DNA of 64,000 nt, taken from the NCBI GenBank assembly GCA_035236585.1, contig CP141139.1, positions 51,529,217-51,593,216 of the forward strand. The letters are read 5' to 3'. The stretch is from Warburgia ugandensis. Lineage: Eukaryota; Streptophyta; Magnoliopsida; Canellales; Canellaceae. The position numbers and the translations under genes were made by a program. Below are positions 23,633 to 40,353 of this stretch, in pieces (within the stretch, counting starts at the first letter, position 1; every line of letters starts with the position of its first letter). The notes under the pieces are model-generated. The model saw only the letters and a program-made list of their open reading frames with translations. It had not been told where the DNA came from and ran no database searches.

Positions 23633-26219
23633 GTACTTGGACCAAATTGATTATACCTAAACTTTTACTAGAGGGGATGGTGCTTTCTGGGGAAGTAGGT
23701 GTTTGATTTTGTTATTGATTTACTTGCTTATCACATGATAGACCCTCACTTTGGAGCTCCTTTCATTGCTTTGGTTCGCAAGAAGCAAGGTGCCACTACC
23801 CTTATGGATTTTTAAGCCTACAAGTCTTGTGAGTGGTGGATACAAGATCCTCGCTAAGGTTTTGGTTAACAAGCTAAAGAGGGTAGGGCATAAGTCTTCT
23901 CCTTAGAACAATTTGATCTTGTGCTAATGAGAGATTCTAGATGGAGTCCTTGTAGCATCAAAGTGTGTACATTAAATGAATGCCTCGAGTGGGAGGGTTT
24001 TTGTGTAAGTTAGAATGGGAGAGCCTATGATAGAGTGGATAGGGGAGTACTCAACTAAGTTCTTCTTTTGATAAGCTTTAATATTTTGTGGAGGAGTTGG
24101 GTGTAATCTTGCCTTTCTACTACTACATTCTCATTTATGGTTAATGGGACTCTGAAGGAATTCTTTCCAAGCTCAAGATGATAGAGACATGGGAAGCCTT
24201 AATGCCTTATGTTTTTACTTTGGTGAGTGAAATTTTCACTAAAATCATGATAAAAGCAGTAGAACTTGACCTTCTCTAGGGCCTAGCACTTACCCAATCA
24301 ATAAAGGCTGCTCCTCTTAAGTATGTAGATGACATCTTGTTGGTAATTGGCCTAAAGAAAAAGGTAGGATTGAAGATTAAGTGATTGTGGAAGTGAGTGC
24401 TATAGGGAAATCTTAGGAAAAAGTTGAGTGGAGGAAGATTGGGTCAAGTAAGAAGCTAATTTTTTCAAGGTGTGCCCATGTTAAAGTTCTTATTACTACC
24501 ATGCGCACCTCTCATTGTGAGATGGCCTAGAGCTAATCTGTGGAATGATATAATTGAAAGATTGAACCACAATTTGGTAGGGTGAAAGAAAACTTGCCTT
24601 TTAGTGGCAGGGAGATTGACCCTTATAAAGGTAACATTGACAAATCTCCCCATATATGTCATTATGTTAAGTGTCCAAAGGCTATAATTGTATAGATTGA
24701 AAGATTAGAAAGAAACTTCCTTTGGATGACTATGCATCTATGAGAAGATTTCACTTAGTAATGTGAGAGGAAATGTGTGATGTCAACGAAGTAGTGGTCT
24801 TAGCATCAAGAGGCCGAATACAATGAATAGGGTCCTTTTAAAAAAGTTTTTATGGTGATTGGTGATGACTCTATATATGTAAGGAAATTAATCATCAAAA
24901 GTGTGTATGGGTTAGAATGAGGCTGGGGTCTTGATGAAAATAAGATGAGAAAGTGTTCTCTTATTTGTAGGGATATTGGTAAGGATAGAAATGTCTTTTA
25001 TGATCATGTGCAATACTATGTGAGAATTGATGATGAAACAAAATTTTGGGAGAATGTTTGTTGTTAGGGGAGTATTTTTTCAATAAGATTTTAGAAAGGT
25101 GTTTAGAGTCTGACAGGAAGAAGGGCTAGGTGAATGACTTTTATAATGTTATCAATGAGGAAGTTATTTGGGAAATTCAGCCACCAAAACTTTATAATCA
25201 TTTGAGGAGGATATTCAGAGGCTTTTGAACTTCCTAAATCTCATGCTATCATCAATGGGAAAATAAATATATTGTGTTGGATTGGAGATCCAAGTGGACT
25301 TTTCTCTATAAAATATGCCTTGCAACTTCTTAGGGAGAGAAAATCAGGGAGTGGAAGTGCTAGATTCATATAGAACTCAAGAGCTCCTAGGGTGGCCTTT
25401 TCCAATTGGCTTATCTCAAAAGGTCCTAGATGCCATCTTTACTTAGGTGACTATGAATAAGTCAACCACATTTTCATTCACTATTATTTAGTTGCTTAGT
25501 TTTGAGGTTACATCCTGAATAAATTTGACATGGACTGGGTGATGCCATTAACAACAAATGAGGTGATGAACCAATGATTGCTCTAGAACACATCAAGGAG
25601 ATACAATTGTTGTGACAATGTTTTGGCTCATGTGGAAGAGAAATCAATTCAATGGAAGGACCTCCTCTAGCAACTATGTTCCAAAGTCTTTAACACAATA
25701 TTCTTTTAGGCATTTAGAGTGAAACAGTTTTAAGAATCTTCAATAGATGACATAAGAAGAGGTTGGCATGAGATAAGGTGTCTAAGATTTCCAAATATAA
25801 GATTACCGTTTTTTAAAGTCCCCAAATTAATGGACTCTTATGATTGACTTTGATGTTTCCTACTTAGGGAACCTAGGTAGGCTAGGCATTGGGGCAATCC
25901 TTAGAGACCACGAAAGAAAGACTATTATGGATATTGTAGGCCCAATTCCTCTGGGAGACTCAAGTATAGTGGAGATTTTGGTAGTTGTCCATGCCATGGA
26001 AGCTTGTTTTTGGTTCAATTTTCACTCCTTATGTGTGGAGAGTGACTCTAAAAATGTAATGTCTTCATTGCTGAGAAGAAAACCATCTATATGAAAACAT
26101 TGGGACAAAGACAGATAACTAAAGTTGATCCATAAATTTCCTGTCTCTCTCTTATATTAGAAGATCTACCAATGAAGAGGTAGATGGGCTGGTTCATGCA
26201 AGTTGTTGCTTCCCACAAT
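23633..26219 (+). mobile_element. L1 LINE, downstream part: reverse transcriptase, zf-RVT and RNase H, decayed
   Basis: This continues the element whose upstream part is 1853-2051. Reverse transcriptase pieces are SGGYKILAKVLVNKLKRVGHK at about 23830, AYDRVD-like residues near 24030, and the active-site motif YVDD at 24322-24333, where plant L1 usually has FADD. A zf-RVT-like region (NSRAPRVAFSNWLIS, then NHIFIHYYLVA) lies at about 25375-25500. RNase H starts near 25840: FDVSYLGNLGRLGIGAILRD, then VEILVVVHAME, VESDSKN, and RRSTNEEVDGLVHASC ending near 26216. The acidic residues of the RNase H active site (D, E, D, D) all appear to be kept. Many stops and indels elsewhere make it dead. I could not place the poly(A) end or the target duplication; the element may extend to about 26480. 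Confidence 0.85.
25840..26219 (+). pseudogene. RNase H domain of the L1 LINE, relatively well kept
   Basis: The first 84 codons are open. FDVSYLGNLG with the first catalytic Asp (25852-25854), VEI with the Glu, ESDS with an Asp, and EVDGLV with the last Asp fit the plant L1 RNase H fold. One stop codon lies at 26092-26094 before the final helix. This domain removes RNA from the RNA-DNA hybrid during insertion. Confidence 0.75.
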
Positions 26220-28574
26220 AAGGAAAATTCTAATTTTTTTGCTAGAATTAGCTTCCTTTTTATTGGGTTGGTACAAATGGGTGATTCCAAAGAAGAGACC
26301 TCTCTAATACTACTTTTTATTGTTGCAATTGAGCATTTTCCCAACAATGGAATTGTAGCTGTATGATTTGTCAACTCTATTAGAGTAGGTTTGGTCACTA
26401 GAATTTCTGATTCTAGTGGATGAAAAGATAAAGTTTGATCATTATAAAAAGAAAAGCATAGGAAAACAAGACGAATGACATATATATTCCAAAAAACATC
26501 CATGGTAGGAGTCTCACATTGAGGCTTCTAAAAAGAGCCTTATTAGTTTATCTCAATAAAAAATGCTCAACAATTTGGATGATACTAGCATCTTAAAAAC
26601 TATATTTTTTATTATTGAAATTATACAATTGTTTGTACAAAGTTTTCTAATCTTTTTGCAAGAAAAAGTGCTATCTTAAGACACTAGGATCATCCAATTT
26701 TCTTGCTTTTTGAAATACTAGGCATCCAATGTAAGAGCAATCAGATGAATGGCTTGGATCATCCAAGGTGAGGCTCATCATACAAAAGTAGACCATTTGA
26801 AATGGATATACTTTATAGGTTGATAAATAGTGTTTCTTATTTATTACTATCAAAGAATTACAAAACAAACACTCACATACTCCTAAATCAAATCTTGAGC
26901 AAAGGATTAAAAAAATGACCCAACCTGCAACCATGTAGATTCTAGTGGAGATGCCAAGTCATCTGTGACCAACTACATTGAAAATTGTTATCAATGTTTG
27001 AATTGATTCAAAAATAAAAAAAGACTAGTTATTATTATTATTACAAGTGAACAATTACAAGGCAAATAACTCATGCATTTGACCAGTTGTCTATGACCAA
27101 CTTCGCTAGACATTGTTGGCTTTCTCAAACCATATAGATAAACAAATAGTACTTGTCAACACTTGGTCATGATTATTTAATAAACTTCACTTCAACTGGA
27201 GAGTTCTAAGGTCTATGAATGTTATACTTGAGTAGTGGTGCATTTTCAAATGTTCAAAAAGATTCAAAGTGATTTGGTACCTCAATATTTTTTTTAATGA
27301 TTGGAGAAGTTTTGCTTAAGAGAAATAAGAGAGTTTTCCAAGATAAGAAGAGATCAAAAGAGGTGCTCAAAGAAAAACTCTTCAAATATATGTGCAATTG
27401 GACCATGTCAAACAAGGATTTCCAAGAATTTTTCTTTTTCAAGAATTGATGGACTAAGTAGGAAATTATTAGAAATCATTCTCACATGTCATAGGAAGAA
27501 AAAGATAGCACTACAATTGGAAACCATCACCACAATGGAAATGATCTTTTTCTAAACATTTCAATTTTCTTAACCATTCTAATAAAAAAGCCATTATGGA
27601 TTTGTCTAAACTAATTAGGATTCCTGATTTCAAGCTATATACATTCCTACCAAAAATAGACTAGTCAAATCATGGTTGGAGTACATATTTCAGCCAATTA
27701 TCATCAAAGATGATTCCTCTATCACCATTAGGTAGCTCAAATCTAAACTCCAAGTCCACAGTAGTTTTGGAACCCTATTAATGAAATATAGAACAATCTA
27801 AATTGAGGTTCAATTCAAACTTCAAACATTGTAAAGAGTACATTCACATACCGAGTGTTTTTTTAGGCTTTGACTCATGTTTTGATTTTCCATTCTTAGA
27901 TGGTATCATAAGATTTTCTCAAGGGAAATAATATTCCCACCCCCTCAATGGGTATTTGGACATTTTAGTTTACTTTTTTTTTGTTTTGTTTAAATGGTTG
28001 AACTTAGACAACTACTAAAATACCCAAAAAAACCATTGAAGGGGTAGGAGTAAATGAAGTTCAAGGGATAGGAATATAAATTCCCTTGTCTCAATCTTCA
28101 ATGCAATTACCATTCTCAAAAAAGAGAATTGAAGGGAGATGCAACTACAAATATCATGAACTTGTACATACTACTAATACCCACTATTTCAATGATCTCA
28201 ACCATCTCTAGCTAGGTCTGATATGTATATATGATCCATTCTATTCATTGGACATGCCATTTACTAAGATGCAAGGATATACAAAAATCTAACCCAACTA
28301 ATACCCACAAGGAGGGTCCTTGCCTTAAAGTGTGGATGATACTCAATAAAGATTCTATTTTTTTGTTAACACCATCCATAATTTATAGGGAAGAGCCTGC
28401 CTTAGGAGTACCTATTGCATGAGATTTTTATATTACTACAACTTAGGAGAGGTTGAATCTAATAGATAGACTTAAAAATAGAGGGAGGGAGGTTGCATGT
28501 TCCATTTTGTATGATAAATTATGCACCTCTACCATATAAGAAACCATTATATACGATGAATTTCCATTTATTTT
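26220..28574. other. No recognised gene; one possible L1 scrap at about 27309-27407
   Basis: The sequence is AT-rich. At 27309-27407 (plus) a frame reads VLLKRNKRVFQDKKRSKEVLKEKLFKY, which resembles the end of plant L1 ORF2 (the RN..F.D segment after zf-RVT). It is short and isolated, so the call is weak. No tRNA, long open frame or repeat boundary was recognised in the rest. Confidence 0.3.
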
Positions 28575-31899
<3,325 letters not shown>

Positions 31900-31900
<1 letters not shown>

Positions 31901-33197
31901 GTATCTATGAATTGACTCATACTTATGCATTCTATGTTATGATAGAGTCGTTCACTTGCAGTATTATTTAAAGCACATCTCCAACTTTCTTTGTTTTTTG
32001 TAAAAATAAGTCTTTACAAAACTAATCACAATAGTAGAATGGTCAATATGTATATCTATTCCCATGAAATAGGCCATTTTAAATGTATGCAAGGATGATA
32101 CACGATTTGATTAGGAAAGAAATACACTTTTTGGGCTTAGATGATAAATGTATGCAAGGATCTATACTAATATGCTTGTATAACTTCAACAACTAAACCA
32201 TGTGGATTTGGTCTCATTCCAAATAGATATTTCATTGGCACACTAAAATTTACCAAATACTAATGGTATACATTTTTCTCACAAAACCCCAAATAAGCTT
32301 CTTCAGCGCATGGTTTTAGAAATACCAAGTCAAGGCAAGATTAGTGTTGATAGGGTCTGTCAAATTAACAAACTAGATCATACCTATGCAACACATGCAA
32401 ACTCAAAAATAATGCACCTCTTCCTTCAATGAGGAAGTGATTGTCATTTTTCTAGTAGGACATTTGAGTATGTAAAATGATAATGAGAAATGCACTTGTT
32501 TGCTTATGAAGAAGTATGAAAATTCTTAGTAAGACATTTTCATATACTTGAGTATGAAAAATCAATTCTATAGATTTGTGGATTTTCATCAATAATTTCC
32601 TTGAAAATGGGTAAAAAAATAAAAGTCCTAGAAGAAAAAAAATGCCAAGTGGCACTTGCTCATTTGTACTTCTCCTCTTACACAGCAAGTGCCTTGCTTG
32701 GTAATCTTACTCTTAAGCTTTAACAAAACATTGTGACTTCTAGACGAGTCCAACTATCAAGCAAGGCACTTTCCTCATCAATGAAGAATTGCACTTTTTG
32801 ATCCTACACAGAGAGATCTAAAGATAGATATATAGCAATATCACAAAAGTGGAAGTAAGTGGTTTTGGTTCCTGCTAAATGGATATTTCATAATCACCAC
32901 ATAAGTCACTAGAAAACAATGCTTCACTTTTTCCTAGCAAAACTCTAAGCAAGGCTTTTTGGATGAAGGGTCTAGAAATGTTCAATCAAGACAAAATTAG
33001 TATTAACATGGTGGGTAGCTATTATCTCCCAAATTAATAGAATGAACTATGCAAATGTGGGACATTTGTGCTTCAAAAAATGTACCTCTTCTTCAAGAAA
33101 GCAAGTACACTTCTAGAAAGCATTTTCCTTCTAGAAATACACCATTTTCTTATAAACTAGCAATTCTCATGCAAATGAAATTACAAGCTAGTCTTAA
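31900..33197. other. No recognised gene; loose internal repeat
   Basis: Two segments, about 32290-32470 and 32940-33140, resemble each other loosely. Both have CAAGRCAARATTAGTRTT-like text followed by an ATGCACCTCTTC-like or ATGTACCTCTTC block. The ACTTGCTCATTTG and GCAAGTGCCTTG text near 32655-32695 adds further short repeats. I see no coding domain. Confidence 0.35.
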
Positions 33198-34615
33198 TGT
33201 TTATGCAAACCTTATTGAATTTGATGATAATAAAAACTAAGTCATATGTTTCTAACATGTTTGTTGTACATATAAGAAGATCAAAAGTTTAGAAACAAAC
33301 TGACATCAAATTGAGCAAGTTACAACACTTAAAGAATCAGAGTTTATAGAACTACCAAATCTAGTTTATTGAAATTTTATCAGGAGACTGGATTCTAAAA
33401 TTGGACAACCATGTGAATGATAAAGATACATACAAGTGAAATTTGGAGAATAGATTGAAGAGTTAAGTAATCTTACTGAGTGACTCAAAATCGAGTAACT
33501 ATTTAAGACATCAACAAGATTTTTGTGCTAAAGAATCAATTGTTTGGCTTGTGTGGTTTGAATATATTGCCAGTAACTTGAAGTTTTGATGTGCATATTT
33601 TCTTAACAGATAGTCGATTGAAATTAGGAAACTCTAGTTATTCATCCAACTCGATGAAGAAATGAGAACCAATTCAAGGATATACACATGTGAAGAAATG
33701 AGTACAAGTAAATCAAGTTAGCTTGAAAGTTTTGGCAAATCTACTAGATTGAGTTGCAAAGTTACACAATAGCAAAATGTTAATTTTTTTCTAGCAACAA
33801 GTAAACTACTTAAAGAAATCAAGTTGACTGGAATGATCAAGTCACCTAGAATTTCAAATCCAATTGAGCATCTGACTTGATAATTCACTAGAATGTTAAT
33901 TATGTCGACTATCTAAAAATGAGTCAACTAGCAATATTCCGAAGTGGGTTTCAATTATGGGTTTGAAATTAAGTCACCTACACAAGATGAGCAATCACCT
34001 ATGAATCTAACTATTGCTAAGTGATTAACTATTTTTAGATCAAGTCAACTAGTTCAAAAAAATTAGTTGACTAAATGAAGGGGCAAGATTCTAGCTGCCA
34101 TTTTTTATTTCAAATTTTTGTCTCGCAGTAGGTTTATGATTGTTCAAGGGCTACATGTGTCTCCAACAAATCATTTTACATGATTGCATAAATTGTAGGT
34201 TCCTCGATCATTTAAATAAATTTGTATGAATACAAATTAAAGATCAAGCACAAGTATTCAAGCCTAAATCACATTTAAGCTTCTTGATTCAATTCTTTCA
34301 ATCTTATCTCAAAAGCTCTCTTCTTATTTGTTTTTATTGTATTCAATGTATTGAGAGATATTATCTCTTCTTCAAACTTTTGTTGTATCTTGAGAGTGGT
34401 GTAGCACTCTTGTTCTTGAAAATTTATCAAGTAGTTACAAAAAGGAAGAGATTTTACAAGTTCTTATTTCCTTTGTTTGTGACCAATACAATGCCTAGTA
34501 GTGTTTATAAAATCTTGCATAGATTAATAAAACTCAAAGTAGGGAATGCCTTAAGAGAGAGAAAGTAAGTGTCTTGGTTGGTTGTTAAACTACTATAAAA
34601 TCATTGTGTTTAACA
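33198..34615 (+). mobile_element. LTR-like segment (possibly Copia, SIRE/Maximus-like), inverted partner of about 55480-56870
   Basis: It starts TGTTTATGCAAACC followed by TTGATGATAATAAAAAC, in the style of SIRE/Maximus LTR starts. It ends in a stretch GAGAGAGAAAGTAAGTGTCT, then TTAAACTACTATAAAATC and TTTAACA. The same order of blocks, including the TTGAGAGTGGTGTAGCACTC-like block near 34391, is found on the minus strand at 55480-56870. Sentences of AGTTGACTA-like words fill the middle in both. No target duplication was found and the ends are approximate. Family by resemblance only. Confidence 0.4.
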
Positions 34616-35402
34616 TCTTGTTTGCCTTGGTTTATATTTTTAAAATTGTTTATGCTATTGAACACTTAAGAAAATGATTGCAAATTTTTTGAAGAACAAT
34701 GGATTAAATGGTAAAATCCATCCCCCAAATTGCAATATTGGATAGAGTAAACATATCGTTTCCTTCATCTATAATCCATAAAAATAGAATCCACACCCCT
34801 TAATCATGATCAAATGTGAAATATTAGCTACTGCGTTAGTGTTGATAAGTTCTTTTAAAACACTTTTAAGTTCTTTCTTTTCGAAGATGCCAACTTCTTG
34901 ACTTTGATGGAGCCTCTCAAAGCGACACAAGTGCTACAACTTGATGTGGAGTATTCCAAGGAATGCAATGAAGCATGTAGCCGCTTATAGCATTTACTTA
35001 TAGAATTTTATATTCATGTATAATCTATTGTAAAAGAGAAATGCTAAACTAACCACATTCTAAAGTATAGTCTAGCGATCACATTTTGTTCATGCCTCAT
35101 GTTGTAGAATAAAGTACGGTTTATTGCAGAATTTCTTGTTGTTCATGCCTCATGTCATTCAATCTATGTCTTTAGTGAAGATATATACAAAAAACTAATA
35201 GTTTTTTCATGAAAGTTGTGAATATTAGAACCTGAAAAGAATCATGCTAAAAATCATTGAATTCATGTTGTTGAAAAGGACAAAACCAATGTCTAATAGC
35301 TAAACAAAAATATAGAAGAACAATGGCCATGGAGCTAATTTTGATTTTCTTGGACAATCTTAGAGATATTAGTAGAAGCCCTAAAATAAATATGAAAATA
35401 CA
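34616..35402. other. No recognised feature
   Basis: AT-rich sequence between the LTR-like segment and the Copia element. No open frame of note and no repeat boundary recognised. A short duplication (TTGTTCATGCCTCATGTTGT and TTGTTCATGCCTCATGTCAT) lies near 35087 and 35140. Confidence 0.4.
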
Positions 35403-35881
35403 TGCTTGAGTCAGATCTATTGATTAGTATAGATCTAATGATGAGGATCTTATGATTAGATTAAGATAACACACATAGAACACAAGGAATACTTGGTTCA
35501 GACGAACTCGGCCTACATCCATGGGAAAGAGGAGAGAACTATCAATATCCGATCAATGTACAAAGGAGGAGGATCGAATGAAAATCGTCTCTCAACTGTA
35601 CTCTCTCACACGATCTCTCTCTTTCACTCTCAGATCTTACTCTTCCTTGCTTACACTTTCAATTGATTAGATCATCCCCTATGATGATTTGATTTGTCAA
35701 GATTTGCAGCACAGCAAATCTTGATAGATCTACTATAACTTTTGACGAATCTGATGGTCAGTGCCAATTGTCATTTTTTCAGGACCAACTATTGATTTTC
35801 CTAATGTAGTAGTTTCCGTTCACATGGATCTCATAGATCTACTATTGACATTCAACTTCTATTCACATGGGTATGGACCCA
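35403..35881 (-). repeat. 3' LTR of the Copia element
   Basis: It aligns over its full length with 44609-45103. Both share GTCAGATCTA near one end and TCACATGGGTATGGACCCA at the other. On the minus strand it is the downstream LTR, next to a purine-rich stretch. Confidence 0.85.
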
Positions 35882-36750
35882 TCAATTCTAGCCCTCCATA
35901 CCCATGGGAGGAGAATATTCTTCATCTCTTTAGTTTGAGTCCATCTCTAATATGTCTCTATATAGCATCAGCTTCTCATATGTTACCACTTTTGTTAGTA
36001 TGTCTGCTACATTCTCATCTGTATGAATTTTCTCTAACTTCATTAGTTCCGCCTCTGCCACCTCACATATCCAATAATAACATATGTCAATGTGCTTTGT
36101 GCGAGAATGGTACATTGAATTCTTGTTCAAGTCCAGAGCACTCTAACTATCATAATGTACTGTGTATTCCTTCTGTATAATGCCAAGTTCGAAGAGAAAC
36201 TGCTTTATCCATAACATTTCCTTGCCGGCTTCAACTATGGCATCAATTGTTCATAACGCAACACACTTCTGTAGCTTGGACTTCCAAGATATAGCTTTCC
36301 CTATGAAAGTCAATAGAAATCTTGATATTGATTTTCTACCATCAAGATCTCATGCCATGTCAACATCTATGTATCCTTCCAAGATAGATTCTAATACTTC
36401 GAAACACAAGCACAACTTGGATGTACCCTTCAAGTATTTTAATATTCACTTCACTACTTCCTAGTGATCTCTTCCTAGATTGAACATGAGTCTATTTACT
36501 ACACCTACTGCATGAGCAATATCTGGTATTGTACACACTATTGCAAACATTAGACTCCCAACTACTAAAGAATATGGTATCACTAACATCTTTTCTTTCT
36601 CCTATTCTGAAGAAGGATAGGTCTGCTTATTGAACTTGAAATGAATAGCAAGTGGAGTATTGACCGGCTTGGCATTCTCCATGTTGAATCTCTTGATCAC
36701 TTGTTTAACATACTTTTATTGTGACAACCACAATTTCTTTTCTTTCCTGC

Positions 36751-39700
36751 TGTGACACCCTAGGATTTTCATGAAATTTTTTTGTGTTTATTTTCAAATG
36801 GTGGCATGCCTCTAATTTTAAAATTCAAAAATAGTGAAAGATAGTTTTCTTTGAAATTCATTTTTCTAAAAACCCATATGTCACCTCAACTCCCATACTT
36901 TACATAATATAGTTTTTATAGAAGATAGACATGCATTTTATGAAACAAAAGGACCCATCCAGTGGTTCACAGACACAACCCCCATAATCATTATACTAAA
37001 TGTCCAAGTAGCATAAACCAAATAACTAACTACACAATACAAAAACTTTAACAAAATATATACCTGAGCGTAGAAGTATGGCTGTTGAACTCCTCTTGCT
37101 TGTGTATGTCTTCTCCTGTCTGTATGTATCTGAGATATTGTAAACATAAAACATTTATACTAACTCACCAAGCTATGCTTAGTAGGGGAGAGTTAAGAAA
37201 ACATGTTAATTACATATGAATTAAGCATTTTATATAAGTTAAAATATTCAATGACATCATGATGCTTATATGGGATGAAGTTTGCAACATAGTTCATAAT
37301 TTAATAATTTCATTAATAATTCAATTATCTATAAGTCATTGATAGAATAGCTATTTATAATTCTTCTTTTTCATATGAATATAATAATCACACTTTAGAG
37401 ATTACACTTTAGATGATATATTTGACATATATAACTCACTGGTATTTTAAATATTTATCATTATCATTTTCCATATGATACCATACTCCAATTCTATGAA
37501 CCATAATCTACATAATATATCTACCCATTCACTTCCCCATATGAAAACTTTTATGAAACTATGCCCTCCAACATATACATATAGGACTATGTCATATATA
37601 TTAAAGTAGTTAAAAGTCATACAAAGTTATGAATATAGTCCTAGGTTTTATAACCTACATTCCCAGACTATATTGGGTCTCATACATATACCCCTTACCA
37701 TATGGGGTTTATAAAACTCCAGCCGTTGCTGGTAACATCATAAAAGGCATCTCATCATGCCATCACATAAGGCATTCATCATGCCATCACTAAGGCATCT
37801 CATCATGCCATCATCATATAAGCATGTCATCATGCTATCATATACGCACCATAGTGCATAAAATACAAGGACTACTATGTCGCAATCTAAATCTGTACAG
37901 CGTGCCCAGATAACTGCATAATAATCTACTGATACTGAGGTGGAAATAGCAAAATCTATGTCTGCATGGGCAAGGACCATGGTTATCACAGTGGCGGCCT
38001 TCCCATGATTGTCCCACCTAAGATTTAGCCTCCCTTCAGGCTTGGTATCCATATCATCACAATTTTGGAGAGCAGGTGGCCAAACCCTCATAACTCTCCT
38101 AGCATAGCATCCCCAGGCCTATGCATTTCTAAAGCAAACTCTCAAGCCACCACGCTTAGAAGTAAAAATAATAATATACAGGCTTCTTACCTATTCATAA
38201 TATATATGAATATCTCATCATAATCGTAACATCCTCACTTATTAGGTGATCGGTCGCCAAGGATGTACTGTAAAATCCTAGACTCATTCATCACATATAA
38301 TGTAATGGTACTCGTGTACCATAATGCCTTTTTATCACAATAATAGCTATGATATTTTTAAGAACAGATCATATGTATCCTTTAATATTATTTAGTAGGC
38401 TTTAATTATAAGCATGTCATTCATGTAGCATTTCAAATCACAAATTTTCATCATTCACATGTAAACGTTTTTCATCATCATATATCATGTGAAATGCACA
38501 ATTTAAATGATATAATATCTATCATAAGAATAAAATCATGTTTAAAACATCATCTTACTAATAAGGCATGCTTTCTTATTTCTCTATCTACCTCATGTGG
38601 CGAGTTCATCCATTTTCCCACTAGCTGATTGACAACTTTTTCCAAGTCTCTATGATCCACGCTGGTCTAATCCTCATTCTTCACTTGGATCCGCCAATTA
38701 GAGTAACCATGAATTATTCTACTCAATTAATTCTTTTTAAACAACTTTAACGATATGGATCATAAGATTAGATCTTATCCCATGCCTGAATTCTTCAATT
38801 GATTCCATATCCTAATATTTTTCATGCTCTAGAATCCATCTGTGGTGTCTAATCGGCGATCATATATCAAAGAGTTACTATGTGAATAGTAACTGATCGG
38901 ACGGCTAAGATCGTCCAATTTGTTCGCAGTCAATTTACATCTAAATCATCAATTTATCCTATATCCTAGTATTTTTAAGGCAATATGATCTATTAATGGT
39001 GTCTAATCAACGATCAGACACCAAAATTTTGCTGTATGAAAAGTACCCAATCGGACGGCTGAGATCTTTCAATCAATTTTATAGCCTAGATCGGAAATCT
39101 AGGTTGATTTTAAGGTTTATCGGGTGGGTATTTACCTATCCCTAGGTTTAGATTAAGAAATGGATGGTTAGATCGTCCATAAATCTAGATCTAGCATAAA
39201 ACTATATGGATTTAACAAAATACATCAAATCGAAAATAGGGTTTCATAGATCTTACCTTCAGAGGGTGCTTTTGTGCTTCCACCACCCTTGGATGAGCCG
39301 GATTGACATTGATTTTAGGTGAACCCTCCCCGATCTTGTTGCACAATAGTTTTCCCCCTCAATCGACGGCCTAAATCATCCCAGATCTTATCATAGTCAT
39401 GGGGTTCGTGTTCTCCTAAGCCATCCATGGAAGATGAATGGCTCGGATCAACAATTCGAGCTATCATCATCTCCGGTTATGGCCTACAATCTCTTGCCAG
39501 CTGCCGAACCCCAGTTTCCTCCAATTGTTGCAGAACCAAAGGGCTTCTGCTCATGCCCTCAAGAAGAGTAGGGTGACAATTTGGATTTAGAGTTTGAGCT
39601 CCCCTTTTCGTCAGCGAGCTCCTCCTTTTCAAGCAATGAAAAAAGAAACCCTAAACTCCTCTGTTTCTTCTCCAGCATGCAGGTTAGCCTTCCACCTCCA

Positions 39701-40353
39701 TTTCTCTCTCTCTCTCTCTCCTCTCCTCCTTCCTCTTCCCTCTTCTTCTTCTTCTTCTCCTTCCTCTTCCTTCTTCTTTTCTTTCTTTCCTTCTACTCAT
39801 CAGGTTTTGGGACTACATTTTCACTTAAGTGGGGGTGCCATTATCACATGTGCCGGCCCTTTTTGTTATTTTAATTTTGTTTTCTTTTATTTATTTTAAA
39901 GTTTAATAACGATGTCCCAACTATTCTAAACACCATGATGCCTATCAACAAAAATGGCAAGCCATACTAATGATGTTTTTCAACTCCATTGACTATCAAA
40001 TTTTAACTCCTGCAAGTGGGGCCCATTTAGTGAAATTACTAAATTACCCTTTTGTATGGAAATTACCGTTTATTCGTCCAATTTTTTATTTCAGCAAACT
40101 TAGTGTCATTGGATTCATATCAACGAGTAGAATTGATATTTGATATTTTCAAATCCAAGTTATAAGTTTTTTTAGCTTTTAATTATCAAAATACCCCTAA
40201 CTTTGAAGTCCCATAACTTCCTCATCCAGACTCCGTTTTCAATGTTCTTTGGGTCGTTGAATTCCAATTTCCTAATTCTAATCCCATAAAACTTTATTCT
40301 CCTAGAAAACTCATACCTTGATCATGAAATAGTATAATTTTGGAGTTATTACA
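36751..40353 (-). mobile_element. Solo LTR, large gypsy (Tekay/Del-like) type, inside the Copia element
   Basis: On the minus strand it begins TGTAATAACTCCAAAATTAT and ends GGGTGTCACA, the same terminal style as the LTRs at 3942-7033 and 13909-18390. The flanking five bases are CCTGC and TCTGT, which could be one target duplication differing by two transitions. It contains a donor-like GAAGGTAAGATC (minus strand, near 39251-39260), a long pyrimidine tract with CT and CTT repeats (about 39700-39800), and a partly kept hairpin at about 37131-37165. No coding domains are seen inside. It separates the reverse transcriptase and RNase H regions of the Copia element, and so is younger than it. Confidence 0.7.

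Noticed and set aside
39581-39899. Two overlapping frames of about 100 codons on the plus strand
   Set aside because: They lie in the pyrimidine-rich tract of the nested LTR and are Ser/Leu/Phe-rich without domains.
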